From Eutreptiella sp. 'Long Island Sound 2002' (taxonomy: Eukaryota > Euglenozoa > Euglenophyceae > Eutreptiales > Eutreptiaceae), in NCBI GenBank assembly GCA_964036045.1, contig OZ038384.1:21877000-21940999 (forward strand): a stretch of 64,000 bases of DNA. The letters are read 5' to 3'. The notes below the pieces were generated by a model. That model was not told where the DNA came from, made no database searches, and was given only the letters and a program-made list of their open reading frames with translations. Positions 1 to 9,347 of this stretch are shown here, piece by piece. Position 1 is the first letter of the stretch; each line of letters starts with the position of its first letter. The position numbers and the translations under genes are program-made.

Positions 1-236
1 ACTGCCCCCATGGCATCTCGGAAGTGAGACGATGCACTGGGGGCCTCTATGGGGGCTCCCGCGCTGGCCATTGGGGCCGATTGGGCCGCCGGCTTGGGCA
101 CGTTCGCGGCCACCGAGGCGGCCTTCACGCTGCGGGAGGTGGGTATCAAGCCCTCGTACGAGGGCTGACACCCCTGATCGTAAATGGGCCGGGGCAGGGC
201 CAGGTGCGTGGCCCAGTCGACCCCGAACACCACGGC
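1..236 (-). pseudogene. E0 accessory-protein 3' exon fragment, cut off by E1 insertion
   Basis: Read on the minus strand, an open frame contains a W...PRPIY block that resembles the start of the corresponding E1 exon (AV...W...PRPIY at about 1,750-1,874). The other part of the same gene lies beyond the E1 insertion, from 7,086 rightwards. Function is unknown; it is probably a transposon accessory protein. The left window edge truncates it. The match is weak and the call rests mostly on position and order. Confidence 0.3.
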
Positions 237-238
237 CT

Positions 239-271
239 CCCTTGGTGCGCGTTTGAAACCCAATGTTGTTC
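239..271 (+). repeat. E1 left terminal inverted repeat
   Basis: This 33-bp terminus matches the reverse complement of 7,051-7,083 with a single G/A difference. It is preceded by CT. Confidence 0.85.
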
Positions 272-560
272 TGGCCAAATTGTTCCAATGTTCTAGGCTA
301 TCTGGCCGGAACAAAAAAAGTTCAAAATTTATTTACCCCCCAACCAAGCCTACCCGTACCTGGTGGCAAAATATGTTGTTTGCTAGCCTTGGGGGTCCCC
401 GCTGGTATGCTCATATTTGTTGCCCGGCGCGTTGCCACGTGAAAAAAACTTGTTTTCAAAAACAGTTTTTGTTAGAACATCATTGGAACACCGCTAGAAC
501 AAGTTATTGGAACGTCGCCGGAACAAGCACTCTACCACAAGAGCAAAGCACAAGGAAGGG
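262..560. repeat. E1 left subterminal motif region
   Basis: Several GGAACA/GTTCC-type motifs follow the terminal repeat, including a cluster at about 475-530 with one full GGAACGTCGCCGGAAC. No coding potential is evident. The cluster mirrors the right subterminal region at about 6,970-7,060. Confidence 0.7.
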
Positions 561-630
561 TAAAAATGGTAACATACATTGTTGTGTAGGGTGCCCCCGG
601 GGGCCCATCGGGTCAGTCTCTTGTTCTCAC

Positions 631-1874
631 CTAAAAGGCCTGCGTGGTCGGGGGCCCGGCGGGCGCCCCCGAAGTCTTGTCACCCGCCCCACTATCCCCC
701 CCATCCCCCTCACCGACCACCACCCCTTCACCCTCCACCCCTTCACCAACCACCCCTTCACCCCTCACCCCTTCACCCTCCACCCCTTCTCCCACCACCC
801 CTTCACCCTCCACCCCTTCGACCTCCATCCTTTCCCCCTCCACCCCTTCCACCTCTTCCCCGACGCCCCCATCCCGGTTAGCCCCGGTAGCACCCAAACC
901 TGCCCCCGGTCCATCCCCTTCGTCTCCCCCGTCCCCGTCCCCGTCGTTGCTCTCGTCCCCCTCCTCATCCGCGTCTGCGTCGTCCTCCTTGTCCTCCTCC
1001 TCGGCCGCCATCATCTTGGCGAGGAACTTCTTCGCCTGCGTCTTGGTTTTCCAAACCGACGCTCTCGGGATGGCAAAGAGTTCGGGGTGTTTGGGGAAGG
1101 CGATCCACGTCTCCCCAACCCCGGGGGGGCCACCCGCGGCAAGGGCCTCTTTGCCCTGCTCGATCCCCCACTGCCCATTGTCCCGAAAAACTACATACAC
1201 TTGCTCCCCCGCTTTGTATTTGCACCCCCCCCCCTAGCCTTTGGCTTGGCCTTGGGTTGGGGTTGGGGGGGGTGGGCCTTGGGTTGGGGGGGCGCGGCTC
1301 TCTTGGGAGCCTTGCGAGGGGGTTTGGTGGGCTCCTTGGCTGGGGGGCGGGGCTGGGGCTCCTCGAACGCCGAGGAGTCGGTGGTGGACCCCGAGGAGGA
1401 GTCCGTTGAGGAGTCGCTGGACGACTCCTCGCTGGAGGACTCCCCCGGGAGCCTCTTCCTTTTTTGGGGGGCTGGTTTGGGGGCGCTCTTGGGTTCCCGC
1501 TTGGGGGGGCGTTGGGGTTTGGGTTTGGGTTTGGGTGCTGTTTGGGGGGCTGGGTGGGGGTTCGGGGGTTGGGGTTGCACGGGCGGTGCACACGCTGGCG
1601 GGGCGGGGGCCTCTGCGGCCACTTGTTGGCAGTGCGGCGGCGCGGGGGACATGTCGCCCATGCTGCCCCACCCCTCGATGCGCGTCGCGAGAACGCTGCC
1701 GCGGGGTGCCACGTAGTCCATCATGGCCGTGAGGAACTCGAGCACAGCGACGGGCTGCAAGTGCAATTGCTGAAGCAACGTACCCAAATAGATGGGACGG
1801 GGATCGCTTCCTGGCCAACGAAGGATCACCCGAACGGCGCGCGCGTCCGAAGGGTTGACCTGGATGTCCTCCAC
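631..1874 (-). pseudogene. E1 accessory protein, last exon(s): proline-rich, acidic, repeat tail
   Basis: The exon begins just after the AG acceptor at 1,875-1,876 and joins the upstream exon in phase 0. Its product starts with a short ordered segment (PRPIYLGTLLQQL..., MMDYVAPRGSV) and then a long Pro/Lys/Ser-rich, acidic linker. After a frame change at the poly-C tract near 1,220-1,237 it continues as YVVFRDNGQWGIE...ETWIAFP, a small possibly folded domain, and then a highly acidic tail. Between about 700 and 870 the tail is a tandem array of EGVxGEGV-type repeats built from 15-bp DNA units. I recognise no family. The frame change may be a real lesion or a homopolymer sequencing error. Confidence 0.45.
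700..870 (-). repeat. 15-bp coding minisatellite (EGV repeats)
   Basis: About a dozen CACCCCTTCACC-like units are arranged in tandem and encode Glu-Gly-Val repeats in the accessory protein tail. Confidence 0.8.
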
Positions 1875-2088
1875 CTACATGGAGGATAGCCAGGATGAGT
1901 GTTCCAGCGACGTTCCAATAAGCTGTTCCGGCAACGTTCAAAAGACTTTTCAAACGTTTTTTGGTGACAGATTGGAACGTCGCCAGAACAAACTGTTTGG
2001 AACGTCGCCGGAACAATGCACCGGCACGCCAACCATGTGCATTTTTGGGCCCTATTGGCCATGTGGACATGCTTGCGGGGGGGCATAC
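1875..2088 (-). other. E1 intron loaded with GGAACGTCGCCGGAAC motifs
   Basis: On the minus strand there is a GTATGC donor at 2,088 and a TTG...CATGTAG acceptor at 1,875. Both flanking exons are cut in phase 0 (888 nt from 2,976 to 2,089; the next codon starts at 1,874). Inside, the motif occurs on both strands (about 1,905-2,015), the same motif as at the ends of E1. Confidence 0.7.
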
Positions 2089-3532
2089 CCGCACGCGTGT
2101 GTCCACTTTCTCCTTGATCGCCGCCAACGCTTGCCGCAATTGCGAGGTCGGCGTGCGCTCACGTTCCGCTAGCACTGCCCGAACGGCAGATTGTTGGTGG
2201 CGCTGCGCGTCGTCCTCGCACTTGACGCGTAGGGCGCCAGGCCGCGACAGCGTTTGGCCAACGACGAAGCCATGGTATTTGCCTTCGTCCTCGACCACAT
2301 AGATGCCGTCGCGGAGGATTCGGGTCCAATTGGCCCGAAAGAGGACGGTGTCCTTGCGGGGAGTCGCCCTCACCTCGCCAAGGCCGTGGTCGGCCCAACG
2401 CTCAAAAATGAGGTGCCAATGGCAACTCCCCGCATTGTAAGAGCCCGCGGTTAGAAATTTGCCCCCCTGCGCCTTGCTGGGGAGCCAGTCGTTGGGGAGG
2501 GGTGCCGTGCGCCCTGTCCCCGGCCCGGTCACCCAGGACACCGGGACCCCCCCTGGCGCAGACCCCTCCTCCGGGCGCCAGCGGCAATCACGCTGCTCCT
2601 TGCAGTGCAGTTGCTTGTGCAGGAAGCGGTGCAGCAACCAACGGAGCGTGTAAATGGTGGGGTGGGGGGCTCGTAGGACACAGGCGTCAAGGGGGGGGGG
2701 GGGGTTGGGGCCTACCATCTCCCTTGTCCAGGGAAAATTGGCAGCTTTTGCTGCCAGGGATGAGCCAAGTCGGTTGCGCATCCAATCCGTAAAGCGCAAG
2801 ACGCCGCCGGCGTCATCCCCCTCCCCCTCCCCATCCCCATCCCCCTCCCCATCCCCATCCCCCTCCCCCCCCCCCCTCTTCTTCCTCTCTCTTAACCCCC
2901 GGGTTAGCCCTCCGCTCTTCATCCTTCTCATCCACCACCACCTCACCCAGCTCCACAATGTCATCGTCGTTGACACCCCCTTCCTGTTTCACCTGCACCT
3001 CCCCACCCATGCCCTGCAACTCCCTTTCAAGCACCTCCACCGCCTTCTGCGCCTCCCTTACCCGCCGGTTCCCCTCCAGAACCCTCTCGCCCGCGTGCCC
3101 CCCCCCCGTGATGTCCCCTGGCCGCCGGCACTCCGCCAATTTCGCAGACCATTTTTTCACCCGGCGGCGGAGGCTTTCAACATTGCCCTCCGCCTCTTGC
3201 AGCTCCCCCAGAACCACGGCGTGCTCCCGAACCCCCCCCCCGTTACGCATTGAACTCCCAGTCGAGGGCTCGGGGAACTGGGGGCGATGCGCTTGGAGAG
3301 GCGCGACTGGCGCGGCCCCTTGTGGGGCAGGCCGTGGCGCCTCCGATGGCCGGTGAGCGGGGGTTGCCCACGGAGGATGTTTGGGAGCGCCCTGAGGTGG
3401 GGGAGGGGCTGGCGAAGCCAGCGCAGACCTGCTGCGTGGCTCGGAGCGCGTGGCCCCCTGTGCCCCCAGTGGGGCTGGCGGGGGTGGTGCAGCCAGTGCT
3501 GCCCCCAGGGCCTCGGTCTCGGTCATCCCGTC
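2089..3532 (-). pseudogene. E1 accessory protein, coiled-coil and central exon
   Basis: Reading starts at the acceptor CTTGTCTGCAG (3,533) with ..DGMTETEALG. It runs through a Pro/Ala-rich segment into a predicted coiled coil (LGELQEAEGNVESLRRRVKK..., ERVLEGNRRVREAQKAVEVLERELQ), then an acidic stretch encoded by a G-rich (GGGGAT)n tract at 2,815-2,880. The frame moves by one there and continues as DDAGGVLRFTDWMRNRLG...WLLHRFLHKQLHCKEQRDCRW...YVVEDEGKYHGFVVGQ to the donor at 2,088. No enzyme family is recognised. A coiled-coil partner protein follows the transposase here and recurs in T, P, F1 and F2. The homopolymer tract makes the exact frame uncertain. Confidence 0.5.
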
Positions 3533-3601
3533 CTGCAGACAAGGATGCCGGAGAGAGGCCAACCCTACCCAGACACCTTGTTCCGGCGACGTTCCGACAA
3601 C

Positions 3602-3669
3602 CTGTTCCGGCGACGTTCTGGCGACGTTCCAGTGGCCGCTGGAACGTCGCCAGAACGTCGCCGGAACAG
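3602..3669. repeat. Perfect 31-bp inverted repeat with 6-nt loop
   Basis: The arms 3,602-3,632 and 3,639-3,669 are exact reverse complements and are made of the E1 motif (GTTCCGGCGACGTTC). They could form a hairpin in the intron RNA or a cruciform in DNA. Confidence 0.9.
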
Positions 3670-3772
3670 TTTGTTGGAACGTCGCCGGAACAGTGGAAAA
3701 TAGGCACAGCTCCGCGCGCGCACAGGGCGCACTGCGTGCGCTACGGCCCCGTGGGGGGGGGGAACATCCACT

Positions 3773-4252
3773 ACAAAGAATCCTAGCCCCTTTATGGGCA
3801 TGGGGCACGAACAATCACTAGGGGTTCTTGGGTTTTCCCCTTCCCCTGGACAACAAAGAGTCCTAGCCACTTTATGGGCATGGGGCACGAACAATCACTG
3901 GGGGTTCTTGGGTTTTCCCCTTCCCCTGGACAACAAAGAGTCCTAGCCCCTTTATGGGCATGGGGCACAAATAATCACTGGGGGTTCTTGGGTTTTGCCC
4001 TTCCCCTGGACAACAAAGATTCCTAGCCCCTTTATGGGCATGGGGCACAAATAATCACTTGGGGTTCTTGGGTTTTCCCCTTCCCCTGGACAACAAAGAT
4101 TCCTAGCCCCTTTATGGGCATGGGGCACAAATAATCACTGGGGGTTCTTGGGTTTTCCCCTTCCCCTGGACAACAAAGATTCCTAGCCCCTTTATGGGCA
4201 TGGGGCACGAATAATCACTGGCGGTTCTTGGGTTTTCCCCTTCCCCTTAACA
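3773..4252. repeat. 80-bp tandem repeat, six copies
   Basis: The unit begins near TCCTAGCCCCTTTATGGGCA and recurs at 3,781, 3,861, 3,941, 4,021, 4,101 and 4,181 with only scattered substitutions. This indicates recent expansion or homogenisation. It lies inside the E1 intron and no coding is supported. Confidence 0.95.
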
Positions 4253-4381
4253 ACAAATCATCAAATTCCTAAAGAGCAAAGAGCAAAAGGGACACAGGGG
4301 GGAGCGGGGGGAGCAGGGCAGGCAGGGACACACAAACCCAACGCACTGATTTCCACTGCGCGCAAAGCGCGCCAAAGCATA

Positions 4382-4572
4382 CACCCAAACCCAAACCCAA
4401 ACCTAGGCCCAAACCAAAACCCGCACCCGAACCCACACCCAACCCCGAGCCCAAACCCAAGCCCAAACCCACACCCAAGCCCAAACCCACACCCAGGCCC
4501 AAGCCCAAACCCACACCCAGCCCCAAGCCCAAACCCAAGCCCAAACCCCCACCCAAGCCCAAACCCGCAAAC
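4382..4572. repeat. CCCAAACCC/CCCACACCC low-complexity array
   Basis: About 190 bp of alternating CCCAAA, CCCACA and CCCAAG hexamers. It resembles telomere-type sequence but is degenerate and internal to the intron. The W/A/V-repeat peptides seen in one frame are an artefact of this repeat. Confidence 0.85.
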
Positions 4573-4644
4573 CTGCATATTCTTGGTGGCCTTCAGAAGC
4601 GCCAACATCATTTGCATCATATCGGCGCTGACGGGCGCGGCCAT
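4573..4644 (-). CDS. E1 accessory gene first exon (24 codons)
   Basis: An ATG at 4,644 opens [24 protein letters not shown]-type sequence (Met/Leu-rich helix) and ends exactly at a CAG|GTTTGC donor after 24 codons. E0 has a similar exon (MDA-AMQNMLADMF) at the same place. In both elements this ATG overlaps the end of the transposase frame in the +1 register. Confidence 0.5.
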
Positions 4645-5713
4645 GGATAGGAGCAGAAGAAAGAAGAGAGCTGAGGAACGGGGGTGGTGCAGAGGGGGTG
4701 GTCTCTAGTGCAGCCCTGGGAACACAAGGCACATGTCGAACAGCATCATGTTGGTGGAGATGAATGTGAAAGTACAAGAAAACCCATTGCAACACTTGCC
4801 GCAGGGCGTCGGCGTCCGAATCAATGGATGCCTGCGAGCGACCGCAGCTGGCGGTCCCAGTAGCCGTTTGCCGGCCACCGCCCCGGGCACTGTGTTCGTT
4901 GAAAGCCTGCTTCAGGAAGCGGTTAAGGCTTTCGACAATGTCATTGGAGAACATTGCCAATCTGAACGGCCAAATGTTGTCCAATACGCGATCCGCATCC
5001 TCCTCCAGGAACAGGAGGTAATGGGATGCGGACCTAGGAGCACAATGTTCCCGGAAGGCAGCTGCCGCTGCCCGGCATTGGGGACGCGTACCCACCTGAT
5101 AGGTGTGGTACAGGTCCTTCAAAAGCTTCGCCATCCCCATCACAGCCCTATAGAGGGGCTCCTCCGGCCCAACCGACAGCAACAATGCAACATCGGGCCA
5201 AGCCGCAAACAGGCGCGACGTCTCCTCACCATCCAGGGAACAATCCCTGCCTAGGCAGCACCCAGTGCGATGCTCATGCAATACCGCCTGAATCGCCGCA
5301 CGGGACACCTCATCGCCCCCGGCTAGCCGCTTTGCCGCCAACCGCTCAATGTTGGTCATTTGCAACCGGCCCATCGCCATGCAACAGTGCAAAATGCACA
5401 TGACAACGCGGCACCGGGCAATGACCACCACTGGTTCCACGGAACAACCTGCGGCCTTCAGCGATGGTGTTCCCAACAAGAAGGACGTCCGCTGTGCGTG
5501 GTCCGACTCGGTGGTCCGGACCACGTCTTTGCCCCGCCACACAGCGGCGTCGGAGTCCCAAATCCCCTCGTTGTATAGTGACCCCACTTGTGGGGCCGGT
5601 GTGATCCCGATAATGCGGCGCACCCAGGGGGAATCACCACCGAGCCAGGCATCGGCCGCTTCCTCATGGGAATTGAAGACCACCCGGTGGGTGTCCACGA
5701 CCTCCTGGATGGC
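4574..5713 (-). pseudogene. E1 transposase, exon 2 (C-terminal two thirds)
   Basis: The exon opens after TTTTTTTCTTAG at 5,714 as AIQEVVDTHRVV and is clearly homologous to the E0 exon at 9,197 (AIQDCEKFYWV). Landmarks shared with E0 are WVRRIIGITPAPQVGSLYNEG, LHCCMAMGRLQ and DIVESLNRFLKQAFNEHSARG. The last block has the ESLN..LK form typical of the helix carrying the third acidic residue in DDE transposases. The CWLC knuckle of T and P is not obvious here. The reading frame runs on past the accessory-gene ATG (4,644) and no stop separates them. Calling it a transposase is an inference from motif order and from its place in an element with inverted ends. Confidence 0.6.
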
Positions 5714-5851
5714 CTAAGAAAAAAACTTCAATTTTGTTGGAACCAGATTGTTCCGGTGGCGGTTCCAACGAAACACTTGAACGTCGCCGGAACGTCGCCG
5801 GAACAAGTTATCGGAACGTCGCCGGAACAACACGGTGTGTGCGCGGCACAC
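5714..5851 (-). other. E1 transposase intron with GGAACG motifs
   Basis: The donor AAG|GTGTGC (5,851) and acceptor TTTTTCTTAG| (5,714) give phase-0 joining on both sides. Four or more GTTCCGGCGACGTTCC-type units fill the 138-bp intron. E0 has an intron at the same codon with unrelated contents. Confidence 0.8.
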
Positions 5852-6577
5852 CTTAATATTGTCTTCCCAAAGGGTTGCTAGGGTCGCCATCGCTTTGTCC
5901 CCGCAGATTGCGAGGCCGATGACCCACACGCAGGCGGGAATTCGTCCCCAAAGGCCCATGTTGGCGATGGACACAGACAATTGGGACCACTCCCCGCCTG
6001 CGCAGGGGTAGCCGTCCCCCCTGACAATGAAAGTCAGGGGGAACGACCAATCGATTATGCGGCACAACGGGGGTTGGCTAGCAATGTAGCGCAGCCATGA
6101 TGCCCAGGGCCAACTGATGCCCGTGGCCTTGGGATCCGAAGTGCTCACCGCGGGGGCCAGCTCCTAGGGGGCCAGTAGATCTTGCCAGCGTTGCTGGAAA
6201 GCCCTCTCAGGGCAAATTGGACGGGCGAATGGAAGGCCCGTGGTCGCGGTGTACTTCAGCCCCCGGAGGGTGTACACTTCCGAGAGCGTGCGCCAAGCGG
6301 ATTTGGGCGCACGCAGGTTGAGGATGAGCTCGCAACACTCATCGGGGGGGAGCACCTCGGAGGCGTACTTGGCGATTGCCCCCTGCTGTATCTCGCGTAC
6401 ACAGCTTGGTTGGGCCAAGCGCACGGCCACCGCAAATTGGCGGCGGGCGTGTGGAGAGGAGATGGCCCATTCTGCTATGAGCTCCCCAACAAAATCCCCG
6501 TCCCGGAGGCTAACAGCACTAGCCAAATGGACGAGATGGGTGGTTAGTTGCGCAACGCGGGTTTGCGATCTAGGCAT
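5852..6577 (-). pseudogene. E1 transposase, exon 1, with in-frame TAG
   Basis: The likely start is ATG 6,577 (MPRSQTRVAQL), matching E0's MPFSRDTLTEL. The exon carries LRDGDFVGELIAEWA, a TTGLPFARPICPERAFQQRWQDLL block shared with E0, and GDKAMATL before the donor. An in-frame TAG at 6,164-6,166 interrupts it, where E0 reads through, so this copy looks inactive unless the stop is suppressed. Confidence 0.55.
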
Positions 6578-7083
6578 GATGAAGCTACAACAATGAACTA
6601 CGAAGCGAAATTTGGCAATGCATACCTCTAGGGGAAGATGCCCGTACACCCACCGAGCATTCAGGCAAGGAACAAATACCAAAATGGGACCCTAGGCATG
6701 GCCACAATGCACAAATCAAACGGGAGAATGGGGACGCCAACGTTGAAAAGTCATACAACGCTGCGTCTGAACTACAAGAAACAGCAGGCTTGCAAATGGA
6801 TACGAAAAGTTCGAAATGTGTACACCTAGTGGAAGGTGGCAAACGGCTCACAAGATGTCAACATGGCCCCGATGGGAAAGACAAGCCTTGATCGCGTTAT
6901 ACATGCAAGAAAGAGACAAAAAACATCATTTACGAACTTGGAAACTCATGGTGATGGATCTGGTTATCTGGCCTGCGACACTTGTTCCAGTGATGTTCCC
7001 AACGAGATTGTTCCGGCGGGAATTGTTCCCATTGGGAATATTCCAGTCGGGAACAACATTGGGTTTCAAACGCGTACCAAGGG
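6578..7083. repeat. E1 right end: subterminal motifs and terminal repeat
   Basis: There is no gene between the transposase start and the terminus. From about 6,970 the DNA is a series of TTCCGGCGGGAAT, TTCCCATTGGGAA and TTCCAGTCGGGAA units, and it ends in the 33-bp inverted repeat 7,051-7,083. Confidence 0.7.
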
Positions 7084-7085
7084 CT

Positions 7086-7857
7086 TGCCCTAGCGCCATT
7101 GCTTGACCTAGCGTAGCCGGGCCCACTGCTGCAGCAGCACCTGGTAATGCGGCGTCCTGAAACAAACGGCGCGGGGGTCAAACAATAAATTCAGTGCGGG
7201 CAAACTGCCCGCACTTATGCTATCTGGCAAGGGGGCTAGGGGGGCACCAGGGAGGGGTTTCCATGCCCAGACCCCCAGCTTGGAGGCATCCTTACCCTAC
7301 GTGCCTCTATGTTGCCCCTGCCTCCGGCGAATCAAACACCGGATCAACCTCCGGAAAATCCACATGACTCTCATGTGGCTATGCGCGGGGGAGGGAAAAA
7401 CGGGTTGATCCCCCGCGCACCCCTGCTCCAGCACCTGGGCTAACCAGGGGATCGCCCCCGCCTTCCGGGCGGTGGCAGACTGGGGGCCTACGGCTTTGAG
7501 AAGCCACTAGGGGAGGGGGAGGGGTCATTGGGGGGGTCAACAACCTCAACTACATCCCTGTCCCCGTCCCCGTCCCCCTCGTCCACCACCACTTCCCCCT
7601 CCCCCTCTTCCTTAACCCCCCCCATGCTGGCCTTTACCCCCCCCCCCCAGCCCCTAGCTCCTCTCCCTCTCTCTCCTCTCCCTCTTCTCCCTCTTCTTTT
7701 TCTTCTTCTCCTTCTTCTCTTTTTTTCGCCTATCCGAGGAGTCTTCGCTTGACTCCTCAAATGGGCGTGCGGGCCGCGGAGCAGGCGGTGGTGGAGCTTG
7801 GGCTGGAGGAGGTGCTGGAGCAGCTGCTGCTGCCAGTTGTTGCTCCACTTGCGCCAA
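7086..7857 (-). pseudogene. E0 accessory protein, Pro/Lys/acidic exon(s)
   Basis: After the intron the minus-strand frame reads AQVEQQLAAAAAPAPPPAQ..., then FEESSEDSSDRRKKEKKEKKKKK and an acidic VVVDEGDGDGDRD segment. This parallels the acidic part of the E1 accessory protein. A further acceptor (TTTGTTTCAG at about 7,160) precedes DAALPGAAAAVGPATLGQ, which runs into the E1 insertion site. No enzymatic motif is seen. Confidence 0.4.
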
Positions 7858-8090
7858 TATGAGAGAGAGAGAGAGGGAGAGAGAGAGAGAGAGAGAGAGA
7901 GTGAAAAAACAAAAAAAATTTGAATTTCTGAGCGCCCGAGTTAATTTCTTGAACTTATTATTTTCGATCGAAAATTTAATTAATATATTAAATATTAATG
8001 AACGCGACTATTAATATTAATCTCGAAAAATGAAGCAAGTCGCCGCAAATATTAATGGGAACACACAAGCAAGCGTGCACAAGCAAAACA
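7858..8090 (-). repeat. E0 intron: GA tract and TTAATATTAA motifs
   Basis: A (GAGA)n run at 7,860-7,902 is followed by AT-rich DNA with ATTAATATTAATCTCGA-type units at about 7,970-8,030. A donor-like CCCTG|GTGTGT occurs just upstream on the minus strand. Confidence 0.6.
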
Positions 8091-9197
8091 CACCAGGGCT
8101 GCATTGTTGGCTGTGAACATGTCGGCCAACATATTTTGCATTGCCTAGGCGTCCATGGCAAGGAGAAAAAAAAGCTGGCGGTGGGGGAGCAAGGGTGGAG
8201 GGCGGGGGGCTACGGGTGGCCGTGAGTTTGGCCATGGTGCATGGGGCGATATGGGGGGTCCCGTAGTTGCGCAACGGGAGGTCAAATTCTAAAAACCACC
8301 ACGCCCACACTTGTGAAACTACCTCCCCCTCCCGTTCGAGTTCGGTTGACCCCGGCATCCCCCCCCACCCCCGGCCCGAGTGGTCATTGTATGCGCGCTT
8401 AAGAATGGCGTTGAGGCTCTCAACGACATCCGCGCACACGGCACCCAACCCTACCCTCAAGCGGCGTGCCTTGGCCACGCCCTCGGTGACATCCTCCTCC
8501 AACTAGAGGAGGTAGTTTGATTGACATGCCTCCTTGCAACAATGTGCACGGTAGGCGCGCGCCACCTCGGCCGCACGTAGGTCCCCGCAGGAGGCTTGAC
8601 CGTGTACAACTCCCGGAGGAGGTCACGCATGGCCACGACGGCTGGCCATTCACCATCCTCCGGGAAGTAGTCCAACAACGGACCAAGTTCCTCCCACGCG
8701 AGGAACAACGCACGGGCCTCCCCCCCGTCGGGTGCCCCCGTCGCACCCGACTTCACACCCGTGCCGGCCCGGTAGAGGACCCGTTGCACGGTGACGGCGT
8801 TCTCCTTGGGGAGGTCCACAAGGCGTGTCTCGATGAACGCCACTTGGAGCCGGCCTATGGCCATGCAACAATGGAGGATGCATAGGAAAACCACGCACCG
8901 GTGATCCACAATGTGTGGATCCGCTATGCATCCCCCATTCTCCAAGCTACGGCCGGTCTCCTTGTAGCGGCGGCGGGCCGCCTCCTCACGCTCCAAGGTG
9001 CGCCGTGTCGCCATGTTGACCCGTGCCGCCGCAACCTTGTCCCACACCCCCATATTGTAAATTGAGCCCACCAAGGGCGAGGTGGACACACCGATAAGGC
9101 GCCGCACCAAAAGTTGATCTCCCCCGATGACCAATCGGCTTGGCACCCAGCGCGACACCCAATAAAACTTCTCGCAGTCTTGTATGGCCTGCAACAC
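8091..9197 (-). pseudogene. E0 transposase, exon 2
   Basis: It starts after CCTTTTTGTAG at 9,198 with VLQAIQDCEKFYWV. Conserved blocks shared with E1 are VRRLIGVSTSPLVGSIYNMGVWD, LCILHCCMAIGRLQ and DVVESLNAILKRAYNDHSGRG. The first two blocks and the ESLN block are in different frames (change near 8,460-8,500), so this copy is frameshifted. The ESLN..LK segment is the probable third-acidic-residue helix of a DDE transposase. Confidence 0.55.
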
Positions 9198-9347
9198 CTA
9201 CAAAAAGGACATGGATTAATATTTACATTAATTTCTCGAGATTAATATTAAGTTAATTTTTCACTTGGCGTTAATATTAACCTAAATCTAAATATCAATC
9301 TCGAGAAAATAACGCAAAAATTAACAAACAACGAATGGGCCACAAAC
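9198..9347 (-). other. E0 transposase intron with TTAATATTAATCTCGAG motifs
   Basis: The donor AAG|GTTTGT lies at 9,347 and the acceptor CCTTTTTGTAG| at 9,198. The position is equivalent to the E1 intron at 5,714-5,851, but the interior is AT-rich, with repeated TTAATATTAA and CTCGAGA. Confidence 0.75.

Larger units (their letters stand above)
3533..4572 (-). other. E1 1.04-kb intron containing three repeat types
   Basis: The donor CAG|GTTTGC lies at 4,572 and the acceptor CTGCAG| at 3,533. Both neighbouring exons end in phase 0. The intron holds a GGAACG-motif cluster with a 31-bp perfect hairpin (3,602-3,669), an 80-bp tandem repeat (3,773-4,252) and a CCCAAACCC-type array (4,382-4,572). 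Confidence 0.6.
239..7083 (-). mobile_element. DNA transposon E1 (GGAACG-motif element), 6.85 kb
   Basis: The ends are inverted repeats starting CCCTTGGTRCGCGTTTGAAA (33 bp, one mismatch). The flanking dinucleotide CT at 237-238 and 7,084-7,085 fits a 2-bp target-site duplication. Genes run on the minus strand: a two-exon transposase near the right end, then a multi-exon coiled-coil/acidic accessory gene. The motif GGAACGTCGCCGGAAC or its complement occurs near both ends and inside every recognised intron. An in-frame TAG and homopolymer frameshifts suggest that this copy is inactive. It is inserted in the accessory gene of the related element E0. Confidence 0.8.

Noticed and set aside
184-1716. 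510-codon + strand open frame in the E1 left part
   Set aside because: It lies opposite the better supported minus-strand accessory exons, crosses a splice site and an inverted terminus, and its product is low-complexity Pro/His/Gly. It is a GC-driven shadow frame.
4380-4575. Telomere-like CCCAAA repeat as a chromosome-end or interstitial telomere
   Set aside because: Units are irregular (CCCAAA, CCCACA, CCCAAG), only 190 bp long and confined to an E1 intron. No perfect telomeric run is present.
6164-6166. TAG in the E1 transposase as another programmed readthrough site
   Set aside because: E0 has a sense codon there, the context (CCC-TAG-GAG) is not a known leaky one, and E1 shows other decay. 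A nonsense mutation is more likely.
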